The notes under the pieces were generated by a model, which was not told where the DNA came from, searched no databases, and saw only the letters and a list, made by a program, of their open reading frames with translations. Position numbers and translations under genes: made by a program. This document shows positions 5,920 to 8,656 of a stretch of DNA of 8,656 bases, piece after piece; the stretch's first letter is position 1; every line of letters begins with the position of its first letter. The stretch is from Porticoccus sp. (GTDB lineage: Bacteria > Pseudomonadota > Gammaproteobacteria > Pseudomonadales > Porticoccaceae). The stretch spans positions 1-8,656 of the forward strand of contig JALQUJ010000003.1 in NCBI GenBank assembly GCA_023263825.1, written 5' to 3'.

Positions 5920-7201
5920 TTTAAATAAATCCCGCGCAGAGCAGATCCAGAGTAGTCTGGCAAAGCGCTATCGGGCAGAAAAACGTTTTCAGATGTACGG
6001 TTATGCGGCAATAGCCTTTGGTTTGCTGTGCGTCGTGATACTATTTACCGATATTGTCAGTAAGGGTTACAAGGCCTTTGGGCAAACCTATATACAGTTG
6101 GAAGTAACCTATGATGCTAGCACTCTGGGAATTACAGATGTTAATGACTCCCAGCAACTAGCACTTGCAGATTTTCACGGGATAGTAAAAAAGGCATTAA
6201 AAAGTCGCTTTACGGATGTTTCTGGCCGTAAAGCGAAACGCGATTTATATGGCCTGATTAGTAATGGTGCAGGTTATACCCTCCGTGACAGGCTAGTAGC
6301 CAACCCTGAATTATTGAATCAAACGGAAACCCTGTGGTTGGTCGCCGATGATGATATTGACACCTATTACAAAAGTATTGGTAGTGATGCTGGCGCCTTT
6401 ACCGGGCGAATGAGTGAACAGCGCCAGGGCTGGGTGGATCAATTAGTAGAGTCGAACGATGTAGAAATGCGTGTAAATCGCAATTTCTTTACCCAGGGTG
6501 ATTCCCGCGAGCCAGAGCTGGCAGGTATTCGTGGTGCCGCTATGGGTTCACTGTTTACTTTAATTATTACTCTGGCCCTTTCCTTCCCCATTGGTGTTGC
6601 TGCAGCGGTTTATCTTGAGGAATTTGCTCCATGTAATCGCTGGACAGACCTGATCGAAGTAAATATTAATAATCTGGCAGCGGTGCCCTCCATTATTTTT
6701 GGTCTGTTAGGTTTGGCCATCTTTATTAATTTCTTCCATGTGCCCCGTTCTGTTCCTGTGGTGGGTGGGTTGGTGCTGACATTAATGACATTACCAACCA
6801 TTATTATCTCCAGTCGTGCAGCAATTAAAGCGGTTCCTCCTTCCATTCGTGAGGCAGCAATTGGTGTGGGTGCATCACCCATGCAAGTTGTCCTCCATCA
6901 TGTTTTACCCTTGGCCATGCCCGGTATGTTAACCGGTGCCATTATTGGTATGGCTCAGGCTTTAGGAGAAACGGCTCCGCTGCTAATGATTGGCATGGTG
7001 GCATTTATTGTGGATGTTCCAGGTGGTTTTACTGACCCCGCTACCGTTTTACCGGTACAGATTTTCCTTTGGGCTGACAGCCCTGAGCGGGCCTTTGTAG
7101 AGAAAACCTCGGCAGCCATTATGGTATTGCTGGCCTTTTTGATATTAATGAATACCCTGGCAGTGATCCTTCGTAAACGACTAGAGCGTCGTTGGTTGTA
7201 A
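5912..7201 (+). CDS. pstA: Phosphate ABC transporter permease PstA (long form)
   Basis: The second channel subunit, 429 residues against 296 in E. coli. After a basic N-terminus there is one helix (about 28-48), then a polar region at about 50-200 without obvious helices, predicted to be periplasmic. This matches the DUF3333-type N-terminal extension typical of long PstA proteins. The permease core runs from about 206 to 420. It has the EAA loop SIREAAIGVGASPMQVVLHH (311-330) and the conserved QALGETAPLL (349-358). It pairs with PstC to form the phosphate pathway and docks on PstB through the EAA loop. ATG at 5912 lies inside the end of pstC (ATGACTAA, 8-bp overlap). Confidence 0.95.
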   Translation: MTNLNKSRAEQIQSSLAKRYRAEKRFQMYGYAAIAFGLLCVVILFTDIVSKGYKAFGQTYIQLEVTYDASTLGITDVNDSQQLALADFHGIVKKALKSRFTDVSGRKAKRDLYGLISNGAGYTLRDRLVANPELLNQTETLWLVADDDIDTYYKSIGSDAGAFTGRMSEQRQGWVDQLVESNDVEMRVNRNFFTQGDSREPELAGIRGAAMGSLFTLIITLALSFPIGVAAAVYLEEFAPCNRWTDLIEVNINNLAAVPSIIFGLLGLAIFINFFHVPRSVPVVGGLVLTLMTLPTIIISSRAAIKAVPPSIREAAIGVGASPMQVVLHHVLPLAMPGMLTGAIIGMAQALGETAPLLMIGMVAFIVDVPGGFTDPATVLPVQIFLWADSPERAFVEKTSAAIMVLLAFLILMNTLAVILRKRLERRWL

Positions 7202-7218
7202 GGACCGAAAAGAGGATA

Positions 7219-8097
7219 ATGGTGAACAAGATGGTTACGGATATAGCAGTAGAAATGCCTACAGGTTTAGTACAACCAGAGCAAGAAAATATAGACGGGA
7301 TCGAGTATCCCAAACAGACCATAGGGACTCCATTGTTGGAAAGCTCAAAAATGTCCATGCGTAATGTGGATGTTTTTTATGGCGATAAACAGGCTATTTT
7401 TAACGTTAATGTTGATATTGGTCAGCATGAAGTGATCGCTATGATTGGCCCATCAGGTTGCGGTAAGTCTACTTTTATCCGAAGTATTAACCGGATGAAT
7501 GATACGGTTGAAAGCTGCAAGGTAACTGGTCAGCTGACACTGGATGGGGAAGATATTTACTCCACTAAAATGGACCCTGTTGCTCTTCGTGCCAGAGTAG
7601 GTATGGTCTTTCAGAAGCCAAACCCGTTCCCAAAATCTATTTACGACAACGTAGCCTATGGCCCCCGTTTACATGGTTTGGCCAGTCGTAGGGCTGAGCT
7701 AGATGAGATTGTTGAGACCAGCTTGACGCGTGCCGGGTTGTGGGCAGAAGTAAAAGACCGTTTGGATCAGCCTGGAACCGGTCTCTCAGGTGGTCAGCAG
7801 CAAAGGCTTTGTATTGCCCGTGCCATTGCCATTAGTCCAGAGGTTATTCTGATGGATGAGCCTTGTTCTGCATTGGACCCTATTGCTACAGCCAAAATTG
7901 AAGAGCTAATTGCAGAACTATCTCAGAATTACACCATTGCCATCGTGACGCACTCTATGCAGCAGGCAGCAAGGGTTTCACATCGTACGGCTTATTTCCA
8001 CTTAGGCCGCCTTGTTGAAGTGAACGAGACGGAAAAGGTGTTTACAGCGCCTGAGCATCAACTCACAGAAGCCTATATTACCGGACGCTTTGGTTAA
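7219..8097 (+). CDS. pstB: Phosphate ABC transporter ATP-binding protein PstB
   Basis: The cytoplasmic ATPase that powers phosphate import. In the 292-residue reading, the Walker A motif GPSGCGKST is at 77-85, the Q-loop FQKPNPFP at 131-138, the signature LSGGQQQ at 189-195, Walker B VILMDEP at 209-215, the D-loop SALD at 217-220 and the switch histidine in THSM at 244-247. All are intact. The first 40-odd residues precede the usual start of the ABC domain and make it longer than E. coli PstB (257). ATG at 7219 has AGAGG at 7211-7215, only three bases away. The adjacent in-frame GTG at 7222 has better spacing, so the true start may be one codon later. A TTG at 7192, inside pstA, also opens the frame but is less likely. 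The gene begins 17 bp after pstA. Confidence 0.97.
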   Translation: MVNKMVTDIAVEMPTGLVQPEQENIDGIEYPKQTIGTPLLESSKMSMRNVDVFYGDKQAIFNVNVDIGQHEVIAMIGPSGCGKSTFIRSINRMNDTVESCKVTGQLTLDGEDIYSTKMDPVALRARVGMVFQKPNPFPKSIYDNVAYGPRLHGLASRRAELDEIVETSLTRAGLWAEVKDRLDQPGTGLSGGQQQRLCIARAIAISPEVILMDEPCSALDPIATAKIEELIAELSQNYTIAIVTHSMQQAARVSHRTAYFHLGRLVEVNETEKVFTAPEHQLTEAYITGRFG

Positions 8098-8158
8098 GCA
8101 AAGAACCTAAGTAAAGAGCTTAGCCAGAAAACCAGCGGAATATAAAGAGGAACACTTA

Positions 8159-8656
8159 ATGGATAAGTTAAATCTGGATCAACATATCTCAAGGCAATTT
8201 AACGAAGACCTTGAAGAGATAAAAACCAGTATGCTCGAAATGGGTGGACTGGTAGAAAAACAAGTGGGTGATGCAGTTCGTGCGCTGGAAGATGCCGATA
8301 GTGGATTAGCTGAGCGTGTGATTGAGGTTGAATCACAAATTGATGAAATGGAAATGGATATCGATGAAACTTGTATTACGCTGATTGCCCGTCGACAGCC
8401 AGCGGCTACGGATCTGCGCTTGGTCATTGCCGTGACAAAGACCATCCGTGACCTTGAGCGTATTGGTGATGAAGCCCAGAAAATTGCCAAGATGGCCATT
8501 AAGTTATCTGAAGAAGGTAATGCCCCACGCGGTTATATGGAAGTACGTCATATTGGTAACTGCGTAAGAAAAATGCTTGATGATTCCCTCGATGCATTTT
8601 CTCGGTTCGATGCAGAGGCAGCGATTGCCACGATGCATGAAGATCGAGAAGTGGAT
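8159..8656 (+). CDS. phoU: Phosphate signalling protein PhoU (partial, cut by the right edge)
   Basis: A frame from ATG 8159-8161 stays open for 166 codons to the window end, roughly 70% of a typical 230-240 residue PhoU. PhoU is a peripheral cytoplasmic protein of two similar three-helix bundles. It connects the Pst transporter to the sensor kinase PhoR and shuts off the Pho regulon when phosphate is plentiful. The block ETCITLIARRQPAATDLRLV (70-89) and the metal-site motif DLERIGDEA (98-106, ExxxD with E100 and D104) are diagnostic. The second bundle starts near residue 120 and is incomplete. AAGAGG at 8145-8150 lies eight bases upstream of the start. The gene follows pstB by 61 bp, with no convincing terminator between them, so it is most likely the last pst operon gene. 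Confidence 0.95.
   Translation, partial: MDKLNLDQHISRQFNEDLEEIKTSMLEMGGLVEKQVGDAVRALEDADSGLAERVIEVESQIDEMEMDIDETCITLIARRQPAATDLRLVIAVTKTIRDLERIGDEAQKIAKMAIKLSEEGNAPRGYMEVRHIGNCVRKMLDDSLDAFSRFDAEAAIATMHEDREVD

Noticed and set aside
7192..7218. TTG at 7192 as the pstB start, giving 301 residues
   Set aside because: It lies within the end of pstA, and AGAGG at 7211-7215 points to a start at 7219 or 7222.
8107..8123. CTAAG/CTTAG inverted repeat between pstB and phoU as a terminator
   Set aside because: Only a 5-bp stem with no T-tract; not enough to end transcription.
8179..8499. 106-codon open frame on the minus strand over the right end
   Set aside because: Fully antisense to phoU and very serine/isoleucine-rich, a typical shadow.

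Overview
The window is an ordinary chromosomal stretch of a gram-negative bacterium. Protein families, PhoB-type regulation and intergenic palindromic repeats all point to a gammaproteobacterium, plausibly a marine or aquatic one. This is judged from resemblance by eye; no database search was possible. No phage, transposase, CRISPR array, tRNA or rRNA was found.

Left half (about 1-2929), all on the minus strand. Read in the direction of transcription it holds: the two membrane subunits of a TRAP transporter (dctQ-like, then dctM-like, joined by a one-base stop/start overlap), an acyl-CoA thioesterase of the YciA type, a decayed YchJ-family gene with two in-frame stop codons, a weak terminator-like hairpin, and the first 30 codons of a small membrane-anchored protein that runs off the left edge. 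No TRAP substrate-binding subunit (DctP) lies next to the permease genes.

Middle (2930-3270), an intergenic region between divergent genes. It holds a likely sigma70 promoter for the TRAP genes, two units of a hairpin-rich repeat set 77 bp apart, and a strong PhoB-binding region. The PhoB region is four heptamers at exact 11-bp steps, followed by a -10-like hexamer at the spacing expected for a Pho promoter.

Right half (3271-8656), plus strand. This is the classical phosphate-starvation operon pstS-pstC-pstA-pstB-phoU, with phoU cut by the window end. PstS binds phosphate in the periplasm, PstC and PstA form the membrane channel, PstB supplies ATP hydrolysis, and PhoU links transporter state to the PhoR/PhoB two-component system. 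A strong stem-loop between pstS and pstC probably lets the binding protein be made in excess over the membrane subunits. PstC and PstA are both long forms with N-terminal extensions.

No undescribed system is apparent. The points most worth a second look are the broken ychJ gene, the structured repeat that abuts and slightly overlaps the Pho box, the TRAP permease pair without a binding protein, and the double Pho box.
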